Numbered from the stretch's first letter, positions 51,320 through 60,349 are shown. The stretch is 64,000 bases of DNA from Pseudoflavonifractor sp. AF19-9AC (GCF_003478995.1 NZ_QUGI01000005.1:132976-196975); one strand, 5' to 3'. Notes: a model not told the origin generated them from the letters alone. Program-made: numbers and translations.

Positions 51320-52573
51320 ATGGATTACCAGAAGACGACCCTGCCCAACGGAGCGCGGCTGCTGACCCGGGCGGTGCCCGGCGCCCGATCCGCCGCCCTG
51401 GGCTTTTTTGTGGGGGCGGGCTCCCGCCACGAGGGGCCGGAGGAGAACGGCGCCGCCCACTTTATTGAGCACATGCTCTTCAAGGGAACGGACGCCCGCT
51501 CCGCCGCCCGGCTGGCCCGGGACATGGACGCCCTGGGGGGCCAGTTCAACGCCTACACCACCAAGGAGCACACCTGCTTCTATGCCCGGGTGCTGGACAG
51601 GCATCTGGACCAGGGCATGGACATTTTAAGCGACATGCTCTTCCGCTCCCGCTTTGACCAGGGGGACGTGGAGCTGGAGCGGGGCGTGATTCTGGAAGAG
51701 ATCGGTATGTACGAGGACACCCCCGAGGATCTGGCTGCCGAGCGGCTGTCGGCGGCGGTGTACAAGGGGAGCCCCCTGGCCCGTCCCATTCTGGGCACCC
51801 AGGCCACCCTGGCGGGGATGACGGGGGAGAGCCTTCAGCAGTGGCAGCGGGAGCACTACCGCTCCGGGGCGCTGGTGGTCTCCCTGGCGGGCAGCTTTAC
51901 CCAGGAGCAGACAGACCGGCTGGCGGAGCTCCTTTCCGGCCTGGAGCCCGGCCCCCTGGCCCAGCAGGCCCCGGCCGCCTACCGTCCCGCCGTTACCTCC
52001 CGGAAAAAGGCCATTGAGCAAAACCATCTGCTGCTGGCCTTTCCCGCCCTCACCTATCTGGATCCCCGGCGGGAGCAGCTGATGCTGCTCAACTCCCTGC
52101 TGGGCGGCGGCTGTTCTTCCCGGCTCTTCCAGCAGGTGCGGGAGGAGCGGGGCCTCTGCTACACCGTCTACTCCTATGTGGCTGACCACGCGGACACCGG
52201 CCTTCTGGGCATCTACACCGCCCTGGGCAAGGAGCAGGAGGAGCTGGCCCTGGACACCCTGCGGGGTGTGGTCAGCGATCTCCGGGACCACGGCCCTACC
52301 CAGGAGGAACTGGACCGGGTGCGGGAGCAGGCCAAGGCGGGGCTCCTTATGGGGGCCGAGTCCGTTCAGACCCGCATGAGCTCCATGGGGGCCTCGGAGC
52401 TTCTCTACGGCCGGGTGCGTAGCCAGGAGGAGATTCTGGCCGCCTACGATGCCGTCACCCGGGAGCAGCTCCGGCAGCTGGCCGACGAGATCTTCCAGTG
52501 GGACCGGGCCTCCCTGTCCGCCGTGGGCCGGGTGCGCCCGGCGGCGGAGTACGGACGGTGGCTGGGCCGCTGA
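51320..52573 (+). CDS. M16-family zinc peptidase (insulinase/processing-peptidase type)
   Basis: This 417-residue protein has the inverted zinc motif HxxEH in AAHFIEHMLFKGT (about residues 48-60), with the third ligand Glu downstream in ERGVILEEIGMYEDTPED. The length matches single-chain YmxG-type bacterial M16 peptidases, which act as dimers in the cytoplasm. The C-terminal domain includes GGGCSSRLFQQVREERGLCY, the usual R/Y substrate-binding segment, shown here in part. It has its own promoter. The substrate is unknown. Confidence 0.93.
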   Translation: MDYQKTTLPNGARLLTRAVPGARSAALGFFVGAGSRHEGPEENGAAHFIEHMLFKGTDARSAARLARDMDALGGQFNAYTTKEHTCFYARVLDRHLDQGMDILSDMLFRSRFDQGDVELERGVILEEIGMYEDTPEDLAAERLSAAVYKGSPLARPILGTQATLAGMTGESLQQWQREHYRSGALVVSLAGSFTQEQTDRLAELLSGLEPGPLAQQAPAAYRPAVTSRKKAIEQNHLLLAFPALTYLDPRREQLMLLNSLLGGGCSSRLFQQVREERGLCYTVYSYVADHADTGLLGIYTALGKEQEELALDTLRGVVSDLRDHGPTQEELDRVREQAKAGLLMGAESVQTRMSSMGASELLYGRVRSQEEILAAYDAVTREQLRQLADEIFQWDRASLSAVGRVRPAAEYGRWLGR

Positions 52574-52580
52574 CCGGCCC

Positions 52581-52691
52581 TCACCCCGCCAGCGCCGCCC
52601 ACTGCATCAGGGCGATCAGCCAGACGTTCACCAGGTACAGCAAGAACACTTCCCCCAGATCCCGCCATTCCAGTTCCTGTTCCATGTCCAT
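52581..52691 (-). CDS. Candidate 36-residue membrane peptide
   Basis: Read on the minus strand this gives an acidic start (MDMEQELEWRDLGE) and one hydrophobic helix (VFLLYLVNVWLIALMQWAAL), then a stop. GGGGGG stands 6 bp before the second in-frame ATG (52685), so either ATG could be used. It fills the gap between the M16 gene and the next one without overlapping either. No family is recognised. The layout looks like a real small membrane protein, but the evidence is thin. Confidence 0.45.
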   Translation of the reverse strand: MDMEQELEWRDLGEVFLLYLVNVWLIALMQWAALAG

Positions 52692-52810
52692 CCCCCCGTT
52701 TCATCTGGCCCTAGTGTACGGATGGGACAAGGTGGAATATACCGGGGAAAATCGGGACAGACTAGAGGCAAATACTGGACAAGCAGGTTCCGGAAAGGAA
52801 GGGACATACC

Positions 52811-53086
52811 ATGGTGAAGGGGATTACCCGGCAGGTGATTTTAGTCAAGTCTCCCGACCCCAAGCTCTTTGAGGAGGCTATTTTTATTGTGAAGGAGGAG
52901 GCCCTGGCCCGGGAGGGGGTCAGCGCCGACCAGGTGCTGAAGGAGGCCCGCCAGGCGGCGGACGGCTACCTGAAGCGGGGCCGGGCCTGGAGCCGGCGGC
53001 TCAACCGGCTGCCCGGGGCGGTCTGGGGCGCCGTGGGGGCCGCGGCGGCCTCGGCGGGCTGGATGACCTGGCTGTTCCTCTTATGA
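52811..53086 (+). CDS. Small protein with C-terminal membrane helix, 91 residues
   Basis: A soluble alpha/beta-like start (ITRQVILVKSPDPKLFEEA, then FIVKEEALAREGVSADQVL) is followed by a basic helix (GYLKRGRAWSRRLNRLP) and one hydrophobic C-terminal helix (WGAVGAAAASAGWMTWLFLL). Short proteins of this pattern recur in Clostridia, sometimes mislabelled as translation factors; the role is unknown. GGAAAGGAAGG precedes the ATG and a strong terminator follows. Confidence 0.8.
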   Translation: MVKGITRQVILVKSPDPKLFEEAIFIVKEEALAREGVSADQVLKEARQAADGYLKRGRAWSRRLNRLPGAVWGAVGAAAASAGWMTWLFLL

Positions 53087-53095
53087 GCAAGCCGA

Positions 53096-53122
53096 AAGGC
53101 GGGACTAGGTCCCGCCTTTTTT
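53096..53122 (+). terminator. Terminator after the 91-residue protein gene
   Basis: AAGGCGGGAC pairs with GTCCCGCCTT around TAG and is followed by T residues. Confidence 0.9.
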
Positions 53123-53253
53123 CTGTTTTTAAGAGAAGCTTAATAAAATCCTCAGGGAACCTTTAAAGCATTTTTGCAAACTGTATGATATTCTCTAATA
53201 CAGTTCAAGGCCCGCACCGGGAGGGCGGGCCGGGTGTGAGAAAGGAAACAGCT

Positions 53254-54021
53254 ATGGAGGAAATGTTAAAGGTTACCGACCTCGTCCGGGTGTACGGCCG
53301 GGGGAGTGCGTCCACCCGTGCGCTGGACGGAGTGTCCCTGTCCCTGGAGGCGGGGGAGTTTGTGGGAGTCATGGGGCCCTCGGGCTCCGGCAAGACCACC
53401 CTGCTCAACTGCGTGTCCACCATCGACCGGCCCACCTCGGGCTCCATCGTCATTGACGGGCGGGAGCTCACCGCACTGCGGGGAAAGGAGCTCTCCCGCT
53501 TCCGCCGGGAGCGGCTGGGCTTTATTTTTCAGGACTGCAACCTGCTGGACACCCTCACCGCCTTTGAAAATATCGCCCTGGCCCTGGCCATTGTGAAGGC
53601 CCCCGCGGGGGAGATTCCCGGCCGGGTGGAGGAGATGGCCCGGCTGCTGGGCATTGAGGACTGCTTGAACAAGTACCCCTACCAGATGTCCGGCGGCCAG
53701 CAGCAGCGGTGCGCCGCCGCCCGGGCCATGGTGACCCATCCCGCCCTGGTGCTGGCCGATGAGCCCACGGGAGCCCTGGACTCCAAGTCCGCCCGGCTGC
53801 TGCTGGAGCGGCTGGAGGTGCTCAACCGGGAGCGGGGCGCCACTATCCTCATGGTCACCCACGACGCCTTCACCGCCAGCTGCTGCGGGCGGGTGGTGTT
53901 CCTCCGGGACGGCAAGCTGTTTTTGGAGCTGCGGCGGGAGGGCCGGGACCGGAAGGCCTTCTTCCAGCAGATTATTCGGGTGGTGTCCCAACTGGGAGGA
54001 GAGATGGACGATGTTCTCTAA
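53254..54021 (+). CDS. ABC transporter ATP-binding protein, BceA-type
   Basis: This 255-residue ATPase has Walker A GPSGSGKTTLLNCVSTIDRP about residue 40, signature MSGGQQQRCAAARAM and Walker B LVLADEPTGALDSKS. The closing segment FFQQIIRVVSQLGGEMDDVL is typical of BceA/YtsC proteins. I chose the ATG at 53254, with AGAAAGGAA upstream, since the preceding in-frame residues are not family-like. It overlaps the permease gene by 11 bp. BceAB transporters sense or remove peptide antibiotics from lipid carriers. The usual BceRS two-component pair is not adjacent. Confidence 0.92.
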   Translation: MEEMLKVTDLVRVYGRGSASTRALDGVSLSLEAGEFVGVMGPSGSGKTTLLNCVSTIDRPTSGSIVIDGRELTALRGKELSRFRRERLGFIFQDCNLLDTLTAFENIALALAIVKAPAGEIPGRVEEMARLLGIEDCLNKYPYQMSGGQQQRCAAARAMVTHPALVLADEPTGALDSKSARLLLERLEVLNRERGATILMVTHDAFTASCCGRVVFLRDGKLFLELRREGRDRKAFFQQIIRVVSQLGGEMDDVL

Positions 54022-55864
54022 GCTGGCGCTGCGCAACGTGGGCCGGTCCTTTCGGGACTACGGCGTGTATCTGCTCACCCTCACCTTCGGGGTGTGCCTC
54101 TTCTATGCCTTCAACTCCCTGGAGGGCCAGGGGGCTATGGTTTATCTGGCCCAGAACCAAACCCCTGCGGCGGAGGCCATCCAGGTGCTCATCGACGTCT
54201 TTTCCGTCTTTGTGGCGGTGGTGTTGGCCTGCCTCATTGTGTACGCCAACGGGTTTCTCCTGCGGCGGCGGAAGCGGGAGCTGGGCACCTACCTGCTGCT
54301 GGGCCTGAGCCAGGGACAGGTGTCCCGGCTGCTGGTGCTGGAGACGGGGACCATTGGCCTTATCTCCCTGGCCGCCGGACTGGCCCTGGGAGTGGCCGCC
54401 TCCTGGGGATTGTCCGCCCTCACCCTGTCCATGTTCCAGATGGACCTGTCCGGCATGCTGGCCCTGCACTTCTCCCTGAAGGCGGCGGGCAAGACGGTGG
54501 TGTGTTTCGGGCTTATCTTCCTGCTGGTGATGGTCCTCAGCGGCCTGCAGGTGTCCCGGGCCAGGCTCCTTGACCTCATGCAGGGGAACCGGAAAAACGA
54601 GGTCCTCCGTCAGCGGCCCCTGAGCTGGTCGGTGGCCCAGTTTGCCGTGGGGGTGCTGTGCCTGCTGGCGGCCTACGCCCTGCTCCTCACCTTCGGTATG
54701 GCCATGGCCGTGGCCATTCTGCCCATCTGCATCCCTATGCTGGCCCTGGGCACCCTGGGGACTCTGCTCATTTTCCGCTCTCTGTCCGGCTTTGTGCTGC
54801 GTCTGGTCCAGGGACAGCCCAGGCTCTATTACAGAAACCTGAACCTCTTTACCCTGCGCCAGTGGATCAGCAAGGTGCACACCACCTATCTGTCCAATAC
54901 CATCATCTGCATCCTCCTGCTGCTGGCCATGGGCATCACGGCCAGCTCCCTGGGCCTCAATCAGACTATGGAGGCCGCCACCCGCCAGCAGGCCCCATAT
55001 GACATCAGTGTCCAGAACCAGTCGGCGGACAGCAAGGGGGAGATCGACTTTATGGCCTTGCTGGAGGAGGCGGGCTTTGACCCGGAGGAGAAGCTCTCTG
55101 GCCAGTGGTCGGTCACCTACTACTACAACGACCCGGCCCTCTCGGGGACCAACGAGGTCAGCGCCGTCATGGCCCTGTCCGACTACAACGCCCTCATGGC
55201 CTCCCAGGGCAGGGAGCCCATTACCCTGGAGCCCGGCGAGGCCCGGGTGCTGGAAACCTGGGGGGAGGACCTGGCCACCGGCGGCCTGGGGCTCACGGTG
55301 GCGGTGACGGAGGATGAGACCGCCCGGCAGCTGGAGGTGCGCCGCCAGGTGTGGTCGGCCAACTATGCCGGTGACCCGGAGGAGACGGAGGAGGCCCTGC
55401 TTCCCCTCCTGCGTGCCCTGGATCTGGACTACACCATCATTATGAACAGCAAGCTGCTCATTTATCAGGACCTGATGGGCAGTAAGCTGCTGGCCCTGTT
55501 TTTGGGACTCTACCTGGGCTTTACCTTCCTGCTGGCCGCGGCGGCAGTGCTGGCCCTCCAGCAGCTGAGCCAGGCCGCGGACAACACCGGGCGGTATGCC
55601 ATGCTGCGCCGTCTGGGGGCGGAGGAGAAGCTGGTGGCCCGGTCTGCCACCCAGCAGGTGGCCCTGGCCTTCCTGCTGCCTCTGGCCCTGGCCCTCATTC
55701 ACACCGTGGTGGGGATGAAGGCGGCCAATGACCTCATCGCCGTGGCGGGCCGGGTGGACAGCGTGGGCAGCAGCCTCATGACTGCCCTGGTGCTGCTGGC
55801 GGTGTACGGAGGCTACTTCCTGGCCACCGCCCTGGCCTGCCGCCGGATGAGCCGAAACGGATGA
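54011..55864 (+). CDS. ABC transporter permease, BceB/FtsX-type
   Basis: This 617-residue membrane protein has about ten helices and a large extracellular domain between roughly residues 310 and 480. That is the BceB plan used for flux sensing and peptide-antibiotic resistance. FtsX-like segments include RRRKRELGTYLLLGLSQGQ in the N-terminal half and RRLGAEEKLVARSATQQ in the C-terminal half. The start at 54011 lies inside the ABC gene end. A longer reading from 53759 lies in the wrong frame of the ATPase gene. A hairpin terminator follows. Confidence 0.92.
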   Translation: MFSKLALRNVGRSFRDYGVYLLTLTFGVCLFYAFNSLEGQGAMVYLAQNQTPAAEAIQVLIDVFSVFVAVVLACLIVYANGFLLRRRKRELGTYLLLGLSQGQVSRLLVLETGTIGLISLAAGLALGVAASWGLSALTLSMFQMDLSGMLALHFSLKAAGKTVVCFGLIFLLVMVLSGLQVSRARLLDLMQGNRKNEVLRQRPLSWSVAQFAVGVLCLLAAYALLLTFGMAMAVAILPICIPMLALGTLGTLLIFRSLSGFVLRLVQGQPRLYYRNLNLFTLRQWISKVHTTYLSNTIICILLLLAMGITASSLGLNQTMEAATRQQAPYDISVQNQSADSKGEIDFMALLEEAGFDPEEKLSGQWSVTYYYNDPALSGTNEVSAVMALSDYNALMASQGREPITLEPGEARVLETWGEDLATGGLGLTVAVTEDETARQLEVRRQVWSANYAGDPEETEEALLPLLRALDLDYTIIMNSKLLIYQDLMGSKLLALFLGLYLGFTFLLAAAAVLALQQLSQAADNTGRYAMLRRLGAEEKLVARSATQQVALAFLLPLALALIHTVVGMKAANDLIAVAGRVDSVGSSLMTALVLLAVYGGYFLATALACRRMSRNG

Positions 55865-55886
55865 CCTTTCCCTTTGCCGGAGCAGT

Positions 55887-55924
55887 CAGGAGGACAGAGT
55901 GCTGAAAAGCACCCTGTCCTCCTG
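55887..55924 (+). terminator. Terminator after the BceAB-type genes
   Basis: CAGGAGGACAG-GTGCT pairs with AGCAC-CTGTCCTCCTG around GAAA, followed by a T-rich stretch. Confidence 0.85.
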
Positions 55925-55968
55925 CTTTGTGTCTTTTTCTCAATTCTTCACGCCATACCGTCTTCTCG

Positions 55969-55997
55969 TTGTTTTTTCTGCACAAGAAGAGTATAAT
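55969..55997 (+). promoter_or_regulatory. Promoter of the first SLH gene
   Basis: TTGTTT (55969-55974), 17 bp, TATAAT (55992-55997). Confidence 0.6.
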
Positions 55998-56042
55998 TGA
56001 GGTAACCCGTCCGGAGAAATTTGAAAAAGGAGTAATACCGCA

Positions 56043-57308
56043 ATGAGAAAACTGCTTGCACGCGTCCTCGCCGCTGCCATGGTGGTTGGTCTGCTGTCTG
56101 TACCCGCCTTTGCCTATGATGTGCCGGACAACACCCTGCTGGAGGCCAGCAACCCCAGCTCCGGCTCTACTACCGTCACCGACAATGCGGGGAAAAGCTA
56201 CACCGTGTATCGCTATCCCGCCGTCACCGTGTTCACATCCCGAAGCGCCATGACCAACTTCGAGCGCGTCCGTAACCTGTCCACCGGGGAGTACCAGTAC
56301 GGCATCAATCAGCAGTTCACCCTGCCCGAGACCGGGGCCTATGAGCTGATCGCCTTTGACGAGGGCATCTGGTCGACAGAGGCCTATGTCACTGCCGAGG
56401 GTTCCGGCTCCGTCGATCCTGAGCCGGAGGCCACTTGGTATAAGACGCCTGACAACCGCTGGATCTATTCTGATGCGGCCAGCACCGGCTCTGTCACGGT
56501 CACCGACTATGAGGGAACCAGCCAGACGGTATATCAATACCCGGTGGGTACCGCCTTCTCCATCCAGAGCGGCCAGATGACCGGCGGGGCTCACACCATT
56601 TTCCTGACGGGCCTGTATGATCTCGCAACCGGCACATCCCTGTCCCTCCATAACTGGACCCTGCCCGCCAGCGGCTGCTATAAGCTGGAGGCATACGACA
56701 GCTGGGGCGGTCCTACCACCTATGCCTATGTCACCGCCGGCGACGGCTCCAGCCAACCCGAGCCGGAGCCGGAGCGGATCTTCTCCGACGTGGCCCCCGA
56801 TGCCTGGTACGCGGGCTTTGTGCAGACGGTGTATGAGAAGGGCCTCTTTGCCGGCGCCGGGGACGGCACCTTCGCCCCTGAGGCCAACATGGACTACGCG
56901 CAGTTCCTCACCGTTCTGAGCCAGTTCTCCGGCGAGACCATCACCGCCGTGCCCGGCGGCGCCTGGTACGACGGGTATGTGAACTGGGCCAAGGAGAAGA
57001 ACCTCATCCCTGCTGAGATGCTGAAAAACTTCAACCCCACCGCTCCAATCACCCGTCAGGACATGGCGGCCCTGTTCGCCTCCTTCCTGGAAACCTACAA
57101 CGTGCGCTATGACAAGGTGATGGAGGGAGACAGCGCCTACACCGACGCCGCCTCCATTGCCGACTATGCCGCTGAGGGCGTGAACGTCTGCTACCAGGCG
57201 GGCATCATGAGCGGCGGCAGCGACGGCTCCTTTGCCCCCAACGCTACCGCCACTCGGGCCCAGGTGGCCGTCACCATGGTGCAGATGGCCCGGATCATGG
57301 GCCGGTAA
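56043..57308 (+). CDS. SLH-domain surface protein (first copy)
   Basis: This 421-residue exported protein has a signal peptide at 1-24 (KLLARVLAAAMVVGLLSVPAFA, shown in part), cut before YDVPD. Two similar modules follow (TTVTDNAGKSYTVYRYPA and SVTVTDYEGTSQTVYQYPV). After an acidic linker come three S-layer homology repeats from about residue 245 (FSDVAPDAWYAGFV, GAWYDGYVNWAKEKN, YTDAASIADYAAEGV). SLH repeats anchor proteins to pyruvylated cell-wall polymer. The C-terminal 177 residues differ from the next gene at five positions only. Confidence 0.92.
   Translation: MRKLLARVLAAAMVVGLLSVPAFAYDVPDNTLLEASNPSSGSTTVTDNAGKSYTVYRYPAVTVFTSRSAMTNFERVRNLSTGEYQYGINQQFTLPETGAYELIAFDEGIWSTEAYVTAEGSGSVDPEPEATWYKTPDNRWIYSDAASTGSVTVTDYEGTSQTVYQYPVGTAFSIQSGQMTGGAHTIFLTGLYDLATGTSLSLHNWTLPASGCYKLEAYDSWGGPTTYAYVTAGDGSSQPEPEPERIFSDVAPDAWYAGFVQTVYEKGLFAGAGDGTFAPEANMDYAQFLTVLSQFSGETITAVPGGAWYDGYVNWAKEKNLIPAEMLKNFNPTAPITRQDMAALFASFLETYNVRYDKVMEGDSAYTDAASIADYAAEGVNVCYQAGIMSGGSDGSFAPNATATRAQVAVTMVQMARIMGR
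56768..57308 (+). repeat. Long direct repeat, copy 1 (SLH region)
   Basis: It aligns without gaps to 58149-58689, an offset of 1381 bp, with only scattered base differences. The likeness continues, less closely, through the downstream terminator. Confidence 0.9.
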
Positions 57309-57353
57309 GTCTGCATTCAGACTTGACGGAACAGAACTGTAAAACAATAAAGC

Positions 57354-57390
57354 AGAGAGCCGGACGGGATTTCCGTCCGGCTCTCTGTTT
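57354..57390 (+). terminator. Terminator after the first SLH gene
   Basis: AGAGAGCCGGACGG pairs with CCGTCCGGCTCTCT and is followed by GTTTT. The same core recurs after the second SLH gene. Confidence 0.9.
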
Positions 57391-57404
57391 TGAGGGTAAA
57401 ATGA

Positions 57405-57432
57405 TTGACTTCCTGATTTTGGATGCTATACT
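57405..57432 (+). promoter_or_regulatory. Promoter of the second SLH gene
   Basis: TTGACT (57405-57410), 16 bp, TATACT (57427-57432). A leader of about 205 bases follows; I see no riboswitch in it. Confidence 0.65.
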
Positions 57433-57645
57433 GATTTAAGGAAATCTAAAGGAAACAAAAGGGCTGGGAATGCCTTGCCGGTTCTGCCCTGCGTGTTGGT
57501 ACAGAGAGGGATCCAGGGAAAAGGCCGGAGCAGATTGATGCCCCTTTGCGATTTGTCTGTCCCGTGGAGCAAAGCGGGGATCTGGGAGAGGAGTAGAAAA
57601 GCAGACACGGGGTACAAACAAGAAGAGGAAGGAAGTCGAGATATC

Positions 57646-58689
57646 ATGAAAAAACTGTTTACCCGCGTGCTGGCCGCCGCCATGCTGGTCAGCCTGTTCA
57701 GCGCCAATGCTCTGGCCGCCGATGGTTATGGCCCTCTGACTGCTGTGGATGAGGCCGGAAACACCTATACCTTTACTTCTGCCAAGAAGGAGACGCGTCC
57801 TCTGGTCATCGAGGGCGTGGACTATGCTGACGATGGAACGGTAGTGGAGGACAACGCCAGCTTCATCGTCATGGAGCCGGGCAGCAGCGTCACGGCGTCC
57901 GGGATGGACTATCTCTTTTGGGAGCATTATAAGATCGATCCCAGCTCCGGCAACTATTACAATATGTTCGACGGCATCGTGGGCGGCACCCAGGGCAACT
58001 GCACCTACACCACCGATGACCTGTTCGGCTACAGTGACCACTGGAACGCCGAAGTGGTTATGGTGAGCTTTGTAGAGGACTGGGGCAACGAGGATAATAA
58101 CTTCCAGAAGCTTACTCACTACGTGGTGCTGGGGGACAAGGCGGAGCAGCCGGAGCAGATCTTCTCCGATGTCTCCCCTGATGCATGGTACGCCGGCTTT
58201 GTGCAGACGGTCTATGAGAAGGGCCTCTTTGCCGGCGCCGGGGACGGCACCTTCGCCCCCGAGGCCAGCATGGACTACGCCCAGTTCCTCACCGTTCTGA
58301 GCCAGTTCTCCGGCGAGACCATCACCGCCGTGCCCGGCGGCGCCTGGTACGACGGGTACGTGAACTGGGCCAAGGAGAAGAACCTCATCCCTACTGAGAT
58401 GCTGAAAAACTTCAACCCCACCGCTCCCATCACCCGTCAGGATATGGCGGCTCTGTTCGCCTCCTTCCTGGAGACCTACAACGTGCGCTATGACAAGGTG
58501 ATGGAGGGAGACAGCGCCTACACCGACGCCGCCTCCATTGCCGGTTATGCCGCTGAGGGCGTGAACGTCTGTTACCAGGCGGGCATCATGAGCGGTGGCA
58601 GCGACGGCTCCTTCGCCCCCCAGGCTACCGCCACCCGGGCCCAGGTGGCCGTCACCATGGTGCAGATGGCCCGGATCATGGGTCGGTAA
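57646..58689 (+). CDS. SLH-domain surface protein (second copy)
   Basis: This 347-residue exported protein has a signal peptide KKLFTRVLAAAMLVSLFSA ending near NALAADG. A unique acidic, beta-rich middle domain (about residues 26-165) follows, then three SLH repeats almost identical to those of the preceding gene. The middle domain (SFIVMEPGSSVTASGMDYLF, YYNMFDGIVGG) matches nothing I recognise and is unrelated to that of the first copy. I chose the ATG at 57646 because AGGAAGGAAG precedes it and the signal peptide starts there. Confidence 0.92.
   Translation: MKKLFTRVLAAAMLVSLFSANALAADGYGPLTAVDEAGNTYTFTSAKKETRPLVIEGVDYADDGTVVEDNASFIVMEPGSSVTASGMDYLFWEHYKIDPSSGNYYNMFDGIVGGTQGNCTYTTDDLFGYSDHWNAEVVMVSFVEDWGNEDNNFQKLTHYVVLGDKAEQPEQIFSDVSPDAWYAGFVQTVYEKGLFAGAGDGTFAPEASMDYAQFLTVLSQFSGETITAVPGGAWYDGYVNWAKEKNLIPTEMLKNFNPTAPITRQDMAALFASFLETYNVRYDKVMEGDSAYTDAASIAGYAAEGVNVCYQAGIMSGGSDGSFAPQATATRAQVAVTMVQMARIMGR
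58149..58689 (+). repeat. Long direct repeat, copy 2 (SLH region)
   Basis: This is the second copy of the repeat at 56768-57308, in the same orientation. Confidence 0.9.
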
Positions 58690-58736
58690 GGCTGCATCTT
58701 GGCCTGTCGGAACAGGACTGTAAAGCCGTAAAACAG

Positions 58737-58769
58737 AGCGCCGGACGGAACTTCCGTCCGGCGCTTTTT
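58737..58769 (+). terminator. Terminator after the second SLH gene
   Basis: AGCGCCGGACGGAA pairs with TTCCGTCCGGCGCT and is followed by TTTT. Confidence 0.9.
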
Positions 58770-58845
58770 GTCCCAAACGGGGACTTTGGAACAGAATACA
58801 ACAGGTCCCCGGGAAATATCCCCTTAAAATTGTGAAAAAAACCTC

Positions 58846-58874
58846 TAGGCAGGGCAGAATCCGGTGACTATAAT
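58846..58874 (+). promoter_or_regulatory. MATE exporter promoter with overlapping palindrome
   Basis: TAGGCA, 17 bp, TATAAT (58869-58874). GACTATAATAGTC (58866-58878) is a perfect 6-1-6 palindrome covering the -10 box, a likely operator for a MarR- or TetR-like repressor. Confidence 0.55.
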
Positions 58875-58926
58875 AGTCCGGTATGCAATGAGATGGAAAA
58901 CAGCCTTCCGGAGAGGAGAGAGGACT

Positions 58927-60339
58927 ATGACCCGGGATTTGACCAAGGGCAGCCCCATGGGGCTGATCGTTCAGTTTGCGGTGCCCACCCTGCTGGGCCT
59001 GCTGTTCCAGCAGTTTTATAACCTGGTGGACACCATGATCGTGGGCAAGCTGCTGGGGGCTCAGGCCCTGGCGGCGGTGGGCTCCACCGGCTCCATCAAC
59101 TTTTTTGTCATTGGCTTCTGTATGGGCGTGTGCAGCGGCTTTGCCATCCCTGTGGCCCAGCGGATGGGGGCGGGAGAGCCCTCCAAAATGCGGCGCTATG
59201 TGGCCAACGCCGCCTACCTCTCTGCCATGTTCGCCCTGGTGCTGACGGTGGCCACGGGACTGGGCTGCCGGGCCATCCTCACCCTGATGCGCACCCCGGA
59301 GGACATCTTTGCCGGGGCCTACGCCTACATCTTCGTCATCTTCATGGGCATTCCCGCCACCTTCCTCTATAACCTGCTGGCGGGTATCCTCCGCTCTCTG
59401 GGGGATAGCCGCACGCCGGTGTACTTCCTGGCCCTGTCCTCCTTTTTGAATATCTTCCTGGACTTCGCCCTCATCCTGTGGTTTGGCGCCGGGGTGGCCG
59501 GAGCCGCCCTTGCCACGGTGGTGTCCCAGGGCATTTCGGGTCTCGCCTGTCTGGCCTACATGGTCAAAAAGTACCCCATTCTCCGCATGAGCCGGGAGGA
59601 GCGGCGGCTGGACGGCCACTCCTGCAAGGTGCTGTGCGCCATGGGCATCCCCATGGGCCTGCAGTACTCCATCACCGCCATCGGCTCCATCATCCTGCAG
59701 TCTGCCGTCAACGTGCTGGGCAGCACCTATGTGGCGGCGGTGGCGGCGGGAGCCAAGCTCTATCAGCTGCTGGCCTGCCCCTTTGACGCCATGGGAGCCA
59801 CCATGGCCACCTACTGCGGCCAGAACGTGGGGGCCTGCCGTCTGGATCGGCTGGGCCAGGGTATCCGGGCCTGCTCCCTGTTGGGACTGGGCTATTCTGT
59901 GATTGCCCTGGGGGCCATGACAATGTTTGCCGCCCCCTGCGCCATGCTGTTCCTCAACCCGAGCGAGCCCCAGCTGGCCCTGCTGGTGGACCTCACCGCC
60001 CGCTATGTGGTGACGGCCACCGCCTTCTTCTTCCCTCTGGCCCTGGTGAACATCGTCCGCTTCTCCATCCAGGGGATGGGGTACAGCGCCTTTGCCATTC
60101 TGGCCGGCGTGCTGGAGATGCTGGCCCGCACCGGCGTGGGCATGGGCCTGGTGCCTGTGTTCGGGTACAGCGCGGTGTGCTTTGCCTCCCCCGCTGCCTG
60201 GATTGCCGCGGACCTGTTCCTGGTTCCCGCCAGCATGGCCTGCATCCGCCGCCTGCGCCGGATTTACCCCAGCCAGCCGGAGCAGGCTGAGGTCGGCGCT
60301 CCCAGCCCCAAGCCCCTGCGGGCGGGCGCGGGACAATAA
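58927..60339 (+). CDS. MATE-family multidrug exporter
   Basis: This 470-residue protein has twelve helices in two halves. TKGSPMGLIVQFAVPTLLGL at the start and LVDTMIVGKLLGAQALAAVG (about residues 36-55) are typical of the MepA/DinF-type MATE transporters, which exchange cationic drugs or metabolites for Na+ or H+. The ATG at 58927 follows GGAGAGGAG. It is monocistronic, with a palindrome over its -10 box, suggesting control by a local repressor encoded elsewhere. A terminator follows. Confidence 0.93.
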   Translation: MTRDLTKGSPMGLIVQFAVPTLLGLLFQQFYNLVDTMIVGKLLGAQALAAVGSTGSINFFVIGFCMGVCSGFAIPVAQRMGAGEPSKMRRYVANAAYLSAMFALVLTVATGLGCRAILTLMRTPEDIFAGAYAYIFVIFMGIPATFLYNLLAGILRSLGDSRTPVYFLALSSFLNIFLDFALILWFGAGVAGAALATVVSQGISGLACLAYMVKKYPILRMSREERRLDGHSCKVLCAMGIPMGLQYSITAIGSIILQSAVNVLGSTYVAAVAAGAKLYQLLACPFDAMGATMATYCGQNVGACRLDRLGQGIRACSLLGLGYSVIALGAMTMFAAPCAMLFLNPSEPQLALLVDLTARYVVTATAFFFPLALVNIVRFSIQGMGYSAFAILAGVLEMLARTGVGMGLVPVFGYSAVCFASPAAWIAADLFLVPASMACIRRLRRIYPSQPEQAEVGAPSPKPLRAGAGQ

Positions 60340-60349
60340 GGAAAGAAAC

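Noticed and set aside
53160..53253. Promoter of the BceAB-type genes
   Set aside because: Several weak -35/-10 pairs (for example TTGCAA with TAATAC) are possible, but none is clear enough to annotate.
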